From NCBI RefSeq assembly GCF_019061185.1, contig NZ_JAHQZU010000020.1, positions 1 to 43,980 on the forward strand: DNA of 43,980 nucleotides, written 5' to 3'. Made by a program: the position numbers and the translations under genes. The DNA comes from Paracoccus sp. Z118 (GTDB lineage Bacteria > Pseudomonadota > Alphaproteobacteria > Rhodobacterales > Rhodobacteraceae). The notes under the pieces are model-generated. The model searched no databases. It was given only the letters and a program-made list of their open reading frames with translations, and was not told where the DNA came from. Of the stretch, positions 7,283-15,870 are shown one piece after another. Within the stretch, counting starts at the first letter, position 1; every line of letters begins with the position of its first letter.

Positions 7283-8617
7283 TCACTGGCCGCTGAGGTA
7301 ATCCCCCCGGCTGAGGCCGTATTTCGCCATCTTCTCGTTCAACGTCCGGCGCGGCAGGCAAAGCTCGTCCATCACGGCGCTGATGCTTCCCTTGTGCCGG
7401 CGCATGGTATTGTCGATCAGCATCTTCTCAAAGGATTCGACATATTCCTTGAGCGGCTTGCCCTCTGTCGTAGTCGCCTCGCGGGTGTCGTCGCCGTCGG
7501 CCATCAGCAGCGAGGTGATGGACCCCGTGCCGCGCCGGTTCTGAAGCACCGCGCGTTCGGCCACGTTGATGAGCTGGCGCACGTTGCCCGGCCACGGCGC
7601 CTGCAGAAGCTGCGCCGCCTCCTGCGCCGTGACCTGCGGCGGCTCGCAGCCATATTCCTCGGCGAACTGCTCGGTCATGCGGGTGAACAGCGACAGGATG
7701 TCCTCGCCCCGCTGGCGCAGCGGCGGCAGGGTGATCTGCAGGGCCGACAGGCGGTAGAACAGGTCGGGCCGCAGGCTGTCCTCGGCCCGCCGCCCCTCGC
7801 CGCGGGCGTTCGAGATGGCGATGATCCGCGTCTCGGCGGGCGTTCCCTGCTCGGCGATGAAGGCCAGCAGCCGCGCCTGCAGCGGTTCCGACAGCGCCTC
7901 GATATCCTCGAGGCAGAGCGTGCCGCCCCGCGCCTCTTCGACCGCCGGCAGGCCGTCCTCGAACGGGCCGAACAGCCGCGCGGCCAGCGCCTCGTCGTTA
8001 TAGGCGGCGCAGCTCACCGGCACGAACTTCTTGGTGGCGCGCGGCCCCACGGCGTGCAGCGCGTGGGCGACCAGCGTCTTGCCGGTGCCCGTCTCGCCGT
8101 CGATCAGCACATGCCCGTCGGCCTGCCCGAGATCGAGGATATCCTCGCGCAGCCGCTCCATCGCCGGGCTGGCGCCGACCAGCTTCGACATCACCTGCTG
8201 GCCTTCGCTCAGATCCCGGCGCAGGGCGCGGTTGTCCAGCGTCATCCGCCGGGCCTGCGAGGCCTTCTTGACCAGTTCGGTCATCCGGTCCGGGTTGAAG
8301 GGCTTCTCCATGAAGTCCATCGCGCCCAGCCGCATCGCCTCGACCGCCATCGGCACGTCGCCGTGGCCGGTGATGAGGATCACCGGCAAGCCGCTGTCGA
8401 GCCCCATCAGCCGCTTGAGGAACGCCATCCCGTCCATTCCCGGCATGCGGATGTCGGACACCACCACCCCCGGCCAGTCGGGGCCGATGGCCTTCAGCGC
8501 CTCCTCGGCGCTGGCGAACACCTCGGTGCGATAGCCCGACAGCCCCAGCCACTGGCTGATGGAGTCCCGCATGTCCGGCTCGTCATCGACGATCGCCACG
8601 GTCAGAACCTGGGTCAT
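7283..8617 (-). CDS. dctD: NtrC-family response regulator, DctD-like, lacking GAFTGA
   Basis: This 444-residue regulator probably controls C4-dicarboxylate uptake with the adjacent DctB. Domains: receiver (1-120; acidic DDE cluster, phospho-acceptor Asp55 in SDIRMPGMDG, Lys in EKPF), AAA+ domain (about 140-365; Walker A GETGTGKT, Walker B-like GGTLCLEDIEAL) and a Fis-type helix-turn-helix (about 405-440, SISAVMDELCLPRRTLNEKM). The GAFTGA loop that contacts sigma54 is missing: LFG is followed by only 13 residues before GGTL. It may therefore act with sigma70, as known for Rhodobacter capsulatus NtrC. The ATG at 8617 is preferred; one at 8641 would overlap the dctB stop as ATGATGA. Confidence 0.87.
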   Translation of the reverse strand: MTQVLTVAIVDDEPDMRDSISQWLGLSGYRTEVFASAEEALKAIGPDWPGVVVSDIRMPGMDGMAFLKRLMGLDSGLPVILITGHGDVPMAVEAMRLGAMDFMEKPFNPDRMTELVKKASQARRMTLDNRALRRDLSEGQQVMSKLVGASPAMERLREDILDLGQADGHVLIDGETGTGKTLVAHALHAVGPRATKKFVPVSCAAYNDEALAARLFGPFEDGLPAVEEARGGTLCLEDIEALSEPLQARLLAFIAEQGTPAETRIIAISNARGEGRRAEDSLRPDLFYRLSALQITLPPLRQRGEDILSLFTRMTEQFAEEYGCEPPQVTAQEAAQLLQAPWPGNVRQLINVAERAVLQNRRGTGSITSLLMADGDDTREATTTEGKPLKEYVESFEKMLIDNTMRRHKGSISAVMDELCLPRRTLNEKMAKYGLSRGDYLSGQ

Positions 8618-8637
8618 CGCTTCATCCTTTCCTTTCA

Positions 8638-10416
8638 TCACTCCGCCGCCGTGCGCCGGCTGTCCAGCCGGGGCTCATACAGCGGCAGGACAAGATCGAA
8701 CACCGCCCCGCCCCCTTCGGCGTTGTGGGCCGTCAGCCGCCCGCCGAAGTCCGACACGATCCCGGAGGATATCGCCATTCCCAGCCCGGTGCCTTCGCCC
8801 GGCGCCTTCGTGGTCCAGAACGGTTCGAACAGTTTTTCCAGATCGGCAACCCCCGGCCCGTTGTCGCTCACGGACAGATGAGCGTGCGAGCCGCTTTCCA
8901 TCGTGATCGCGATCGAGGGGTCGCGCTGGTCACGGGTCGCGTCCATGGCGTTGCGGATCAGGTTGATGATGACCTGCTCCAGCCGTATGCGGTCGCAATA
9001 GACCATCACCGGATCGCGCGGCTGGCGACGCTGCAACCGCACCCGGCGGTTGCGAAGCTGCGATTCCATCATCGTCAGCGCCCCCGACAGCGCCATTCGC
9101 AGGTCCACCGGCTCGAACGCCTCGCCGCCCTTGCGGGCATAGGATTTCAGCTGCCGGGTGATCGCCCCCATCCGGTCGAGCAGGTCATCGACCCGCTGGA
9201 AGCTGGACAGCGCCTCGTCGGGCCGCCCCCGCTCCAGCAGCAGCCGCGAGCCGGCCAGATAGGTCTTCATCGCCGCAAGCGGCTGGTTCAGCTCGTGGCT
9301 GATGCCGGCGGACATCTCGCCAAGCGCGGCCAGCTTGCTCGATTGCTGCACCGTCTGCTCGGCCACCCGCAACTCGCGCTGCACCCGCTCGCGCTCGGCG
9401 ATCTCTCGCGTGAGGCGGGCGTTCAGCGCCCGCAGGTCGGCCGATTCGCGCATGTAGCGATGGGTCATCGACCGGGCGCGGCGGGACAGGATGTAGAAAC
9501 CGATGGCCAGCGCCATGGCGAGGCCCATGATCTCCAGCGCCAGATAGGCGTTCACCCGGTCCCGCGTGGAATCGTAGGTGGTGAAGGAAATCATCCGCCA
9601 GCCGCGGAACGGGATCTTGGCCTCGGTCCGCATCACCGCCTTGCCGCGCAGATAGGCGTCGGCGGGCCGGCTCCAGTCCGCCGTCACCTGGAACGCGCGC
9701 TCGATCGCGCTGGGGGCCGAGCGGACGGCCAGCGCCTCTTCCAGCGGCAGCCCCCGCCAGCGCGGCTCGGTCGTCAGGATGATCTGCCCGCCGCTGTCGG
9801 TCACGGCCACGGCGTCCGAGATGCCCGCCCAGCTTCTTTCCAGCCGCCCCAGATCCGCGCCGACGACGATCACCCCCAGCGACCGCCCTTCGGAGACGAT
9901 GGCGCGCGAAAAGTTGAACTCGTGCCCGCCCGATGGCGAGGGCGTCACGGTGAACACCGTGTCGTTCGTCCGCAGCGCCTCGACATAGAACGGCGCCAGC
10001 ACATAGCTCGTCCCCAGAAGCTGCCGGTCGGTGGCGCCCATGGTGCGGCCCGATCCGTCCAGCAGCCGGATCGACGCCGCGCCGATATCCTTCTGCGCGC
10101 TGATGAGCCGGGCCGAGATGGTCGAGAAATCCTGCCCCGACAGCGACGAGATCAGCGCCGGATCGCGCGCCAGCAGCAGCGGCACGACCGAGGTGCGCTG
10201 CAATTCCGACATCAGGTTGCCGGTATAGAGCGCCGAGCGCAGTTCCGCCCGAACCCGCGTGTTTTCCGAGAACCGTTCGGTCAGCCAGTGGTTGGTGTAG
10301 AAGATCGCGCCCACGGCGGCGGCCAGCAGCACGGCGATGACGACGCGCGGCATCCACCGCGCGCGCAAGGTCGCGCGGCGATCGGACTCGCCGTCGAAGA
10401 TCTCCCGCTCAGCCAT
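8638..10416 (-). CDS. dctB: C4-dicarboxylate sensor histidine kinase DctB
   Basis: The 592-residue inner-membrane sensor has a transmembrane helix at about 24-42, a periplasmic double-PAS (dCache-like) sensor of roughly 250 residues, a second helix at about 295-313, a coiled coil and a kinase core. Motifs include the H box GEMSAGISHELNQPLAAMK, N box NLIRNAMDA, and G boxes DNGPGV and GTGLGMAIS. The domain order and periplasmic region fit DctB, which senses succinate, fumarate or malate. No dctA or TRAP transporter is in the window, so its target genes are elsewhere. It lies 20 bp upstream of dctD. Confidence 0.9.
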   Translation of the reverse strand: MAEREIFDGESDRRATLRARWMPRVVIAVLLAAAVGAIFYTNHWLTERFSENTRVRAELRSALYTGNLMSELQRTSVVPLLLARDPALISSLSGQDFSTISARLISAQKDIGAASIRLLDGSGRTMGATDRQLLGTSYVLAPFYVEALRTNDTVFTVTPSPSGGHEFNFSRAIVSEGRSLGVIVVGADLGRLERSWAGISDAVAVTDSGGQIILTTEPRWRGLPLEEALAVRSAPSAIERAFQVTADWSRPADAYLRGKAVMRTEAKIPFRGWRMISFTTYDSTRDRVNAYLALEIMGLAMALAIGFYILSRRARSMTHRYMRESADLRALNARLTREIAERERVQRELRVAEQTVQQSSKLAALGEMSAGISHELNQPLAAMKTYLAGSRLLLERGRPDEALSSFQRVDDLLDRMGAITRQLKSYARKGGEAFEPVDLRMALSGALTMMESQLRNRRVRLQRRQPRDPVMVYCDRIRLEQVIINLIRNAMDATRDQRDPSIAITMESGSHAHLSVSDNGPGVADLEKLFEPFWTTKAPGEGTGLGMAISSGIVSDFGGRLTAHNAEGGGAVFDLVLPLYEPRLDSRRTAAE

Positions 10417-10513
10417 CAGCCCTGTCCGCAGATGCGCGTCGCACCGTGATAGACGCTGCGCGCTTCCCGCTCAATATGACCGAATGGGCATGATGTGGGT
10501 CGCGGGGTCAGGG

Positions 10514-11188
10514 TCAGGCCGTTTCCCGGACCAGACTGCCGACCAGCCCGCTGAACATCCGCGCCCCGTCGGTGCCGCCGTGGACCGGATCGGCCGCGCG
10601 CTCGGGATGCGGCATCATCCCCAGAACCCTGCGGTTTTCGGACAGGACGCCCGCGATATCCGCGATGGAGCCGTTGATCGCCGGGGCATAGCGCAGGGCG
10701 ATCCGCCCCTCGGCTTCCAGCCGGGCAAGGCCGTCCGCGTCGATCTGATAGTTGCCGTCGTGATGGGCGACCGGCAGGCTGATCCGCTCGCCCGCCGCGT
10801 ATTGCGACAGGAAATCGCTGCCGTTGTCCTCGACCGTCAGTTCGGCGTCGCGGCACAGGAAGCTGAGCCCCGCGTTCCGCATCAGGGCGCCCGGCAGCAG
10901 GCCCAGTTCCGTCAGCACCTGAAAGCCGTTGCAGACGCCCAGAACATAACCGCCGCGTTCGGCATGGCGCGTGATCGCCGCGGCGACCGGCGACTGCGCG
11001 GCAATCGCGCCGCAGCGCAGGTAGTCGCCAAAGGAGAAGCCGCCCGGCACGGCGACGAGGTCGGTGCCCGCGGGAAGCTCGGCGTCCTTGTGCCAGACGC
11101 GGGCGACATCGGCGCCGGCGCGTTCCAGCGCGACGGCGAGGTCGCGGTCGCAGTTCGATCCGGGGAAAGTGACGACGGCAGCTTTCAT
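10514..11188 (-). CDS. purQ: Phosphoribosylformylglycinamidine synthase, glutaminase subunit PurQ
   Basis: The 224-residue class I glutamine amidotransferase supplies ammonia to PurL in step four of purine synthesis. [16 protein letters not shown] is the diagnostic N terminus. The nucleophile is Cys86 in GVCNGFQ, and the His194-Glu196 pair is in MPHPERA. The length fits the small separate subunit of the PurS/PurQ/PurL system, although purS and purL are not next to it. The internal ATG was chosen over longer frames by family alignment. Confidence 0.96.
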   Translation of the reverse strand: MKAAVVTFPGSNCDRDLAVALERAGADVARVWHKDAELPAGTDLVAVPGGFSFGDYLRCGAIAAQSPVAAAITRHAERGGYVLGVCNGFQVLTELGLLPGALMRNAGLSFLCRDAELTVEDNGSDFLSQYAAGERISLPVAHHDGNYQIDADGLARLEAEGRIALRYAPAINGSIADIAGVLSENRRVLGMMPHPERAADPVHGGTDGARMFSGLVGSLVRETA

Positions 11189-11245
11189 GGCGGGAATCCT
11201 CGGCAGCGGTGACGCCCAGATAATCGCTACGGACCGCCGATTAAA

Positions 11246-11279
11246 GGGGGAACCCTGCCGCCCTTCGCCCGGTTCCCCC
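11246..11279 (+). promoter_or_regulatory. Hairpin in leader of the metallo-hydrolase gene
   Basis: GGGGGAACC and GGTTCCCCC form a perfect 9-bp stem with a 16-base loop. It ends about 10 bases before the AGGAGG ribosome binding site of the gene starting at 11303, close enough to influence translation or to be part of a regulator site. Confidence 0.4.
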
Positions 11280-11302
11280 GTCAATCACAGGAGGAAGACG
11301 AG

Positions 11303-12097
11303 ATGACCCCCAGCAGACGCCAGACCCTGATCCTCGGCGCGGCGGCGATGGCCGCCCCGCTCATCCTGCCGCGCCGCGTCTGCGCGCAGGCCGCCAGCCC
11401 CGCCGCGCCTGATGCCGCGCCGTCCTTCGTGACGCCGATCGAACACGCCTCGCTGATGCTGACGCTGGGCGGACAGGCGATCCTGATCGATCCGGTGGGC
11501 GGGGCCGAGCCCTATGCGAACCTGCCCCGCGCCGCCGCGATCCTGGTCACGCACGAGCATGGCGACCATTTCGACCTGCCCACGATCGAGGCGCTGCTGG
11601 ACGAGAACGCCGCGCTGATCGTGAACCCCGCCGTGGCCGAGATGCTGCCCGAGGCGCTGAAATCCCGCGCCACCGCGATGGCCAACGGCGATGCCGGCGA
11701 GGTCGCGGGAATGGCGATCGAGGCGGTGCCCGCCTACAACATCACCCCTGACCGGCTGCAATATCACCCGCAGGGGCGCGACAACGGCTATGTGCTGACC
11801 TCGCCCGAACACGGCCGCATCTATATCGCGGGCGACACTGAGGCGACATCCGAGTTCCGGGCGCAGACCGACATCGCGCTCGCCTTCGTGCCGATGAACC
11901 TGCCCAATACCATGTCGGTCGATCAGGCCGTCGAAGGCGTGGCGGAAATGGCCCCGCGCATGGTGATCCCCTATCATCACCGCGGTCAGGACCCGGCGGA
12001 GTTCGCGGAAAAGCTGACCGCGACCGGCGCCGCGACGGAGACCGTCATCCTCGACTGGTATCCCGGCACCGACGACCCCAAGGGGCCCGCGGACTGA
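11303..12097 (+). CDS. Exported MBL-fold metal-dependent hydrolase
   Basis: The 264-residue protein opens with SRRQTLILGAAAMAAPLIL, a twin-arginine-type signal peptide, with likely cleavage near residue 29. The mature part is a metallo-beta-lactamase-fold hydrolase of the UlaG-like group. Metal ligands are visible in THEHGDH (His84, His86, Asp88, His89), GDTE (about 175) and PYHH (about 222). The substrate is unknown. CAGGAGG lies 8-9 bases before the ATG. A strong bidirectional hairpin separates it from the convergent icd gene. Confidence 0.85.
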   Translation: MTPSRRQTLILGAAAMAAPLILPRRVCAQAASPAAPDAAPSFVTPIEHASLMLTLGGQAILIDPVGGAEPYANLPRAAAILVTHEHGDHFDLPTIEALLDENAALIVNPAVAEMLPEALKSRATAMANGDAGEVAGMAIEAVPAYNITPDRLQYHPQGRDNGYVLTSPEHGRIYIAGDTEATSEFRAQTDIALAFVPMNLPNTMSVDQAVEGVAEMAPRMVIPYHHRGQDPAEFAEKLTATGAATETVILDWYPGTDDPKGPAD

Positions 12098-12105
12098 AAT
12101 GCAAA

Positions 12106-12127
12106 CGGCCGGGCAATCGCCCGGCCG
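12106..12127. terminator. Bidirectional terminator between MBL gene and icd
   Basis: CGGCCGGGC-AATC-GCCCGGCCG is a perfect 9-bp stem with a 4-base loop, followed by a T-rich stretch on the plus strand and an AAA tract before it that gives TTT on the minus strand. It lies between two convergent genes. Confidence 0.8.
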
Positions 12128-12149
12128 CTTCCTTTCGGCGCTTCGGCGG

Positions 12150-13364
12150 TCAGCCCGCCAGGGCCTTGTTCAGATACTCGTCCACCTTTTCCAGATAGCC
12201 CATCGTGGTCAGCCATTTCTGTTCCGGCCCGACCAGCAGGGCGAGGTCCTTGGTCATGAACCCGTCCTCGACCGTCTGGACCGTCACCCGCTCCAGCGTC
12301 TCGGCGAAGCGCTGCAGCTGCTCGTTGCCGTCCAGTTTCGCGCGGTGCTTCAGCCCGCCCGTCCAGGCATAGATCGAGGCGATGGAGTTGGTGGAGGTCT
12401 CCTTGCCCTTCTGGTGCTCGCGGTAGTGACGCGTGACGGTGCCGTGCGCCGCCTCGGCCTCGACCGTCTTCCCGTCGGGCGTCATCAGCACCGAGGTCAT
12501 CAGCCCGAGGCTGCCGAAGCCCTGCGCCACGATGTCGGACTGCACGTCGCCATCGTAGTTCTTGCAGGCCCAGACATAGCCGCCCGACCATTTCAGCGCG
12601 GATGCCACCATGTCGTCGATCAGCCGGTGCTCGTAGGTGATGCCCTTGGCCTTGAACTGGTCGGCGAACTCGGCGTCGAAGACTTCCTGGAAGATGTCCT
12701 TGAAGCGGCCGTCATAGGCTTTCAGGATCGTGTTCTTGGTGGACAGATAGACCGGATAGCCGCGCTGCAACCCGTAGTTCATCGACGCGCGGGCGAAGTC
12801 GCGGATCGAATCGTCGAGGTTGTACATCGCCATCGCCACGCCCGAGGACGGGGCCTGGAAGACCTCGTGTTCGATCGTCTCGCCATCCTCGCCGACGAAC
12901 TTGATGGTCAGCTTGCCCTTGCCGGGGAACAGGAAGTCGGTGGCCTTGTACTGGTCGCCGAAGGCGTGGCGGCCGACGATGATCGGCTGGGTCCAGTGCG
13001 GGACCAGCCGCGGCACGTTCTTGCAGATGATCGGCTCGCGGAAGATCACGCCGCCGAGGATGTTGCGGATCGTGCCGTTGGGCGACTTCCACATCTTCTT
13101 CAGGCCGAATTCCTCGACCCGGCCTTCATCCGGGGTGATCGTCGCGCATTTCACGCCGACGCCGTATTGCTTGATGGCGTGGGCCGCGTCGATGGTGATC
13201 TGGTCGTCGGTGCGGTCACGCTCCTCGATGCCGAGATCGTAGTATTTCAGGTCGATGTCGAGATAGGGCAGGATCAGCTTCTGCTTGATGAAATCCCAGA
13301 TGATCCGGGTCATCTCATCGCCGTCGAGCTCGACGACCGGGTTGTCTACCTTGATCTTGGTCAT
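12150..13364 (-). CDS. icd: Isocitrate dehydrogenase, NADP-dependent, dimeric type
   Basis: The 404-residue TCA-cycle enzyme oxidatively decarboxylates isocitrate to 2-oxoglutarate. It is the eukaryote-like dimeric type (about 404 residues) common in alphaproteobacteria. Hallmarks are [14 protein letters not shown] (8-22), KSPNGTIRN for substrate binding (about 94-102), [22 protein letters not shown] with the metal-binding aspartates (about 270), and [13 protein letters not shown] for NADP (about 308). MTKIKVDNP is the family start and has AAGGTG upstream. Transcription is probably independent. Confidence 0.97.
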   Translation of the reverse strand: MTKIKVDNPVVELDGDEMTRIIWDFIKQKLILPYLDIDLKYYDLGIEERDRTDDQITIDAAHAIKQYGVGVKCATITPDEGRVEEFGLKKMWKSPNGTIRNILGGVIFREPIICKNVPRLVPHWTQPIIVGRHAFGDQYKATDFLFPGKGKLTIKFVGEDGETIEHEVFQAPSSGVAMAMYNLDDSIRDFARASMNYGLQRGYPVYLSTKNTILKAYDGRFKDIFQEVFDAEFADQFKAKGITYEHRLIDDMVASALKWSGGYVWACKNYDGDVQSDIVAQGFGSLGLMTSVLMTPDGKTVEAEAAHGTVTRHYREHQKGKETSTNSIASIYAWTGGLKHRAKLDGNEQLQRFAETLERVTVQTVEDGFMTKDLALLVGPEQKWLTTMGYLEKVDEYLNKALAG

Positions 13365-13480
13365 GGGCGCACCTTGGATTGGGAAAGGGGTCACGCGGGG
13401 CTATAGCTGCAAAACGGCCCGATGGAAAGGGGCGGTATGCGATGGTATGCCGTCGGATCAGGCTTGCCGCGCGACATGCG

Positions 13481-13504
13481 GCCGAAGCCCTGCCGGGCTC
13501 CGGC
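13481..13504 (-). terminator. Terminator after the YcnI-like gene
   Basis: On the minus strand GCCGGAGCCC pairs with GGGCTTCGGC, a 10-bp stem with one G-U pair and a 4-base loop, 14 bases past the stop of the YcnI-like gene. It separates the copper-type pair from icd. Confidence 0.5.
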
Positions 13505-13518
13505 CCTCGATGCGGGGC

Positions 13519-14037
13519 TCAGTGGTGATGGGCGTGCTCGCCGGCGCGGATCGTCAGCCCCGGCGCGGGCATGGCCGGACGTTCGCCGCCCTCGACCGGG
13601 ATCTCGGACCACGACTCGACGCCGCTCGCGCAGCTCTGCTCCACCGGGAAATACAGCACCGTTCCCGGCGCGAGATCGCCCGACAGCGTGCCGCGGAAGA
13701 CGAACTCGTCGAAATGGGCGTCCGGCAGCTCGCCCGTCCAGACGATCCGCCGCACGCCGGAGGTCTCCGGCTCGCCATGATTGTCGTAGCTGCGGGCGTA
13801 GTCCCCGGAATCGGTTTCCAGCGTCCAGCCCGGCTTGGGCATCGGCTTCACGTCGAAGATGCCTTCCGGCAGGGTGACGGCGACGGCTTGCGTGGCCTCG
13901 CCGTCGCAGCCATGCGGGATCGTCAGCACGGCCTTGTAGCTGCGGCCGGCCTCGGCCTCGCGCGTCTCGAACGAGACATGGGCGACGGCGGGCATGGCGA
14001 CCAAGGCGGCAAGGGCCGCGAGGAAGGTGGTTTTCAT
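13519..14037 (-). CDS. YcnI-like (DUF1775) periplasmic copper-binding protein
   Basis: The 172-residue protein has a signal peptide (1-19) with an AVA-type cleavage site placed so that His20 becomes the first mature residue (HVSFETREAEAG). In the characterised Bacillus YcnI this N-terminal histidine forms a copper brace; here copper binding is inferred. The YcnI domain is seen in YKAVLTIPHGCDGEATQAVAV, LPEGI, GWTLET, and VEFP-like YFPVEQSC. The C terminus ends in HAHHH, another possible metal site. It lies 15 bp after the gene at 14053-14421 and is probably co-transcribed with it. Confidence 0.85.
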   Translation of the reverse strand: MKTTFLAALAALVAMPAVAHVSFETREAEAGRSYKAVLTIPHGCDGEATQAVAVTLPEGIFDVKPMPKPGWTLETDSGDYARSYDNHGEPETSGVRRIVWTGELPDAHFDEFVFRGTLSGDLAPGTVLYFPVEQSCASGVESWSEIPVEGGERPAMPAPGLTIRAGEHAHHH

Positions 14038-14052
14038 CGGTTTCTCCTGTGT

Positions 14053-14421
14053 TCATGCGGCAAGACGGCAGTCTGCCGGCACAGGAGGACCGCAGGCCCG
14101 CGGACAGGGGTGAGGCCGCGACACCCCGGCAAGCCGCCGCATCCGCGCGCGGCGGAGCGGCCTTGCGCGCGCGGCGCGGCACGCAAGCGCAGGGCCATGC
14201 GGAACCGGCGCCGGGCCGCCGAGGACGCAGGCGAGGCAGTGCTGATGACCCTGGCCGCCCGGTTCGGCGGGGCCGCCATGCCCGCAGATCTCGCCGCCGG
14301 TCAGCGCCATGACCAGCGCCAGCGGGCGGGCCGAGGCCGCCGCAAGCTCCATGCGCGCCGCCATGCCGGCGGAAAGCGCCAGCACCAGCGACAGGACAAG
14401 GCTTGCGATCATGCGCGGCAC
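14053..14421 (-). CDS. Small membrane/exported Cys-His protein, DUF2946-like
   Basis: The 122-residue protein starts with a hydrophobic segment (about 4-40) and then shows ICGHGGP and GHQHCLACVLGG, a Cys/His cluster like that of DUF2946 proteins often found beside copper genes. The tail is arginine- and proline-rich with more cysteines. A GTG at 14421 is chosen as start because GGAGGTGA lies 7 bases before it; an ATG three codons later is too far from that site. It precedes the YcnI-like gene by 15 bp, so the pair likely acts in copper handling. The family assignment is tentative. Confidence 0.6.
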   Translation of the reverse strand: MPRMIASLVLSLVLALSAGMAARMELAAASARPLALVMALTGGEICGHGGPAEPGGQGHQHCLACVLGGPAPVPHGPALACRAARARPLRRARMRRLAGVSRPHPCPRACGPPVPADCRLAA

Positions 14422-14572
14422 AGGGCGGTCACCTCCGACTCCGGGGAAGTGGTAGCGCGTCGCGGGGCACTACGGCAACGCGGGATTGCGCAGGTCGCGC
14501 GATGTCACCGGCAAGAGCGACGGAAGATGCCCCTGCCCCCCTTGCGCGCCCAGGAGCGTTACCCGCCGCCGC

Positions 14573-15232
14573 TCACCGCGTGCTTTCCGTCAGCCGCCGC
14601 CGGACATAGGTCTGCACCGTGTCGATCATCGGTTTCATGTGCAGATCGTCGTCGCGGAAGAAGTGGTCGGCCCCCTCGATCTCCTCGTGGGTGATGGTGA
14701 TGCCCTTCTGCTCACGCAATTTTCCGACCAGTGCGTTGATGTCCTTGGCCGGGGCGACGCGGTCGGCGGTGCCGTTGATGATCAGCCCGGACGCCGGGCA
14801 CGGCGCGAGGAAGCTGAAGTCATACATGTTGGCGGGCGGCGAGACGCTGACGAATCCGGTTATTTCCGGGCGGCGCATCAGAAGCTGCATCCCGATCCAC
14901 GCGCCGAAGCTGAAGCCGGCCACCCAGCAATGCTTGCTGTTGGGGTTCAGCGCCTGCAGATAGTCGAGCGCCGCTGCGGCATCCGACAGCTCCCCCACGC
15001 CCTCGTCGAACTCGCCCTGGCTGCGGCCGACGCCGCGGAAGTTGAAGCGCATCACCGTGAAGCCCATGCGGTGGAACGCATAATGCAGGTTGTAGACGAC
15101 CCGGTTGTTCATCGTGCCGCCGAATTGTGGATGCGGGTGCAGGACGATGGCGAGCGGCGCGTCGGGCTTGGGCTGCGGATGATAGCGGCCTTCCAGACGG
15201 CCATCGGGTCCGGGGAAAATCAACTCGGGCAT
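14573..15232 (-). CDS. Alpha/beta hydrolase (dienelactone-hydrolase-like)
   Basis: The 219-residue cytoplasmic protein has the alpha/beta hydrolase pattern: LHPHPQFGGTMNN (about 31-43, oxyanion region), RFNFRGVGRSQG, the nucleophile elbow GFSFG with Ser108, an acidic residue in NGTADRVAP (about 175) and the histidine in EGADHFF (about 200). The substrate is unknown. The ATG follows AAAGGA at good spacing. Related genes often sit beside iscR in Rhodobacterales; here it is divergent from iscR with about 160 bp between. Confidence 0.85.
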   Translation of the reverse strand: MPELIFPGPDGRLEGRYHPQPKPDAPLAIVLHPHPQFGGTMNNRVVYNLHYAFHRMGFTVMRFNFRGVGRSQGEFDEGVGELSDAAAALDYLQALNPNSKHCWVAGFSFGAWIGMQLLMRRPEITGFVSVSPPANMYDFSFLAPCPASGLIINGTADRVAPAKDINALVGKLREQKGITITHEEIEGADHFFRDDDLHMKPMIDTVQTYVRRRLTESTR

Positions 15233-15390
15233 GGGATTCCTTTGCGCACGGGGCGATTCTTGACGCGGCCCCGTCCGGGCCTTACCACCGGGACGGAACG
15301 CGTGCAGGACAATCGCATGAACGGGCGCCGGGGATCAACGGCCCCGCGGACCGGCCATGCGGCTGCCGCATGTTGGAAGGGGGGCCTCGG

Positions 15391-15870
15391 ATGAAGCTTT
15401 CGACCAAGGGGCGCTACGCCATGGTCGCGCTGGTCGATCTGGCCACGGCGGGCGAGGGGCAGCTGACGACGCTCGCCGACATCTCCAGACGGCAGGACAT
15501 CTCGCTGCCCTATCTGGAGCAGCTCTTCGTGCGGCTGCGCCGCGCGGGGCTGGTGAAGTCGGTGCGCGGCCCCGGCGGCGGTTACCGGCTGGCGCGGACG
15601 CCCGAGACGATCCGCGTCTCCGAAGTGTTGGGCGCGGTGGACGAAACCGTCAGCGCGCTGCATGTCGGCGCGGGCGTGACCGGCGGCGTTTCGGGATCGC
15701 GGGCGCAGACGCTGTCGAACCGGCTGTGGGAAAGCCTGTCGGCGCATGTCTATGTGTTCCTGCACAACGCGACACTGGCGGATGTTTCCAGGAACGCGCT
15801 GCTGCCCTGCCCCGCCGTGCCGGGAATCCTGTCGGTGGTGGACGACACGGCCGAGGGCGGGCGGGCCTAG
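15391..15870 (+). CDS. iscR: Rrf2-family regulator, IscR-type with a single cysteine
   Basis: The 159-residue winged-helix repressor begins MKLSTKGRYAMVALVDLA, contains the recognition region DISLPYLEQLFVRLRRAGLV and the wing VRGPGGGYRLAR, all IscR hallmarks. The three clustered cysteines that hold [2Fe-2S] in enterobacterial IscR are absent; the only cysteine is Cys140 in LPCPAVP. The Rhodobacter sphaeroides IscR is known to bind a cluster with one cysteine, so it probably still senses iron-sulfur status. A suf operon does not follow; instead the gene ends in a 4-bp CTAG overlap with sixA. Confidence 0.88.
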   Translation: MKLSTKGRYAMVALVDLATAGEGQLTTLADISRRQDISLPYLEQLFVRLRRAGLVKSVRGPGGGYRLARTPETIRVSEVLGAVDETVSALHVGAGVTGGVSGSRAQTLSNRLWESLSAHVYVFLHNATLADVSRNALLPCPAVPGILSVVDDTAEGGRA

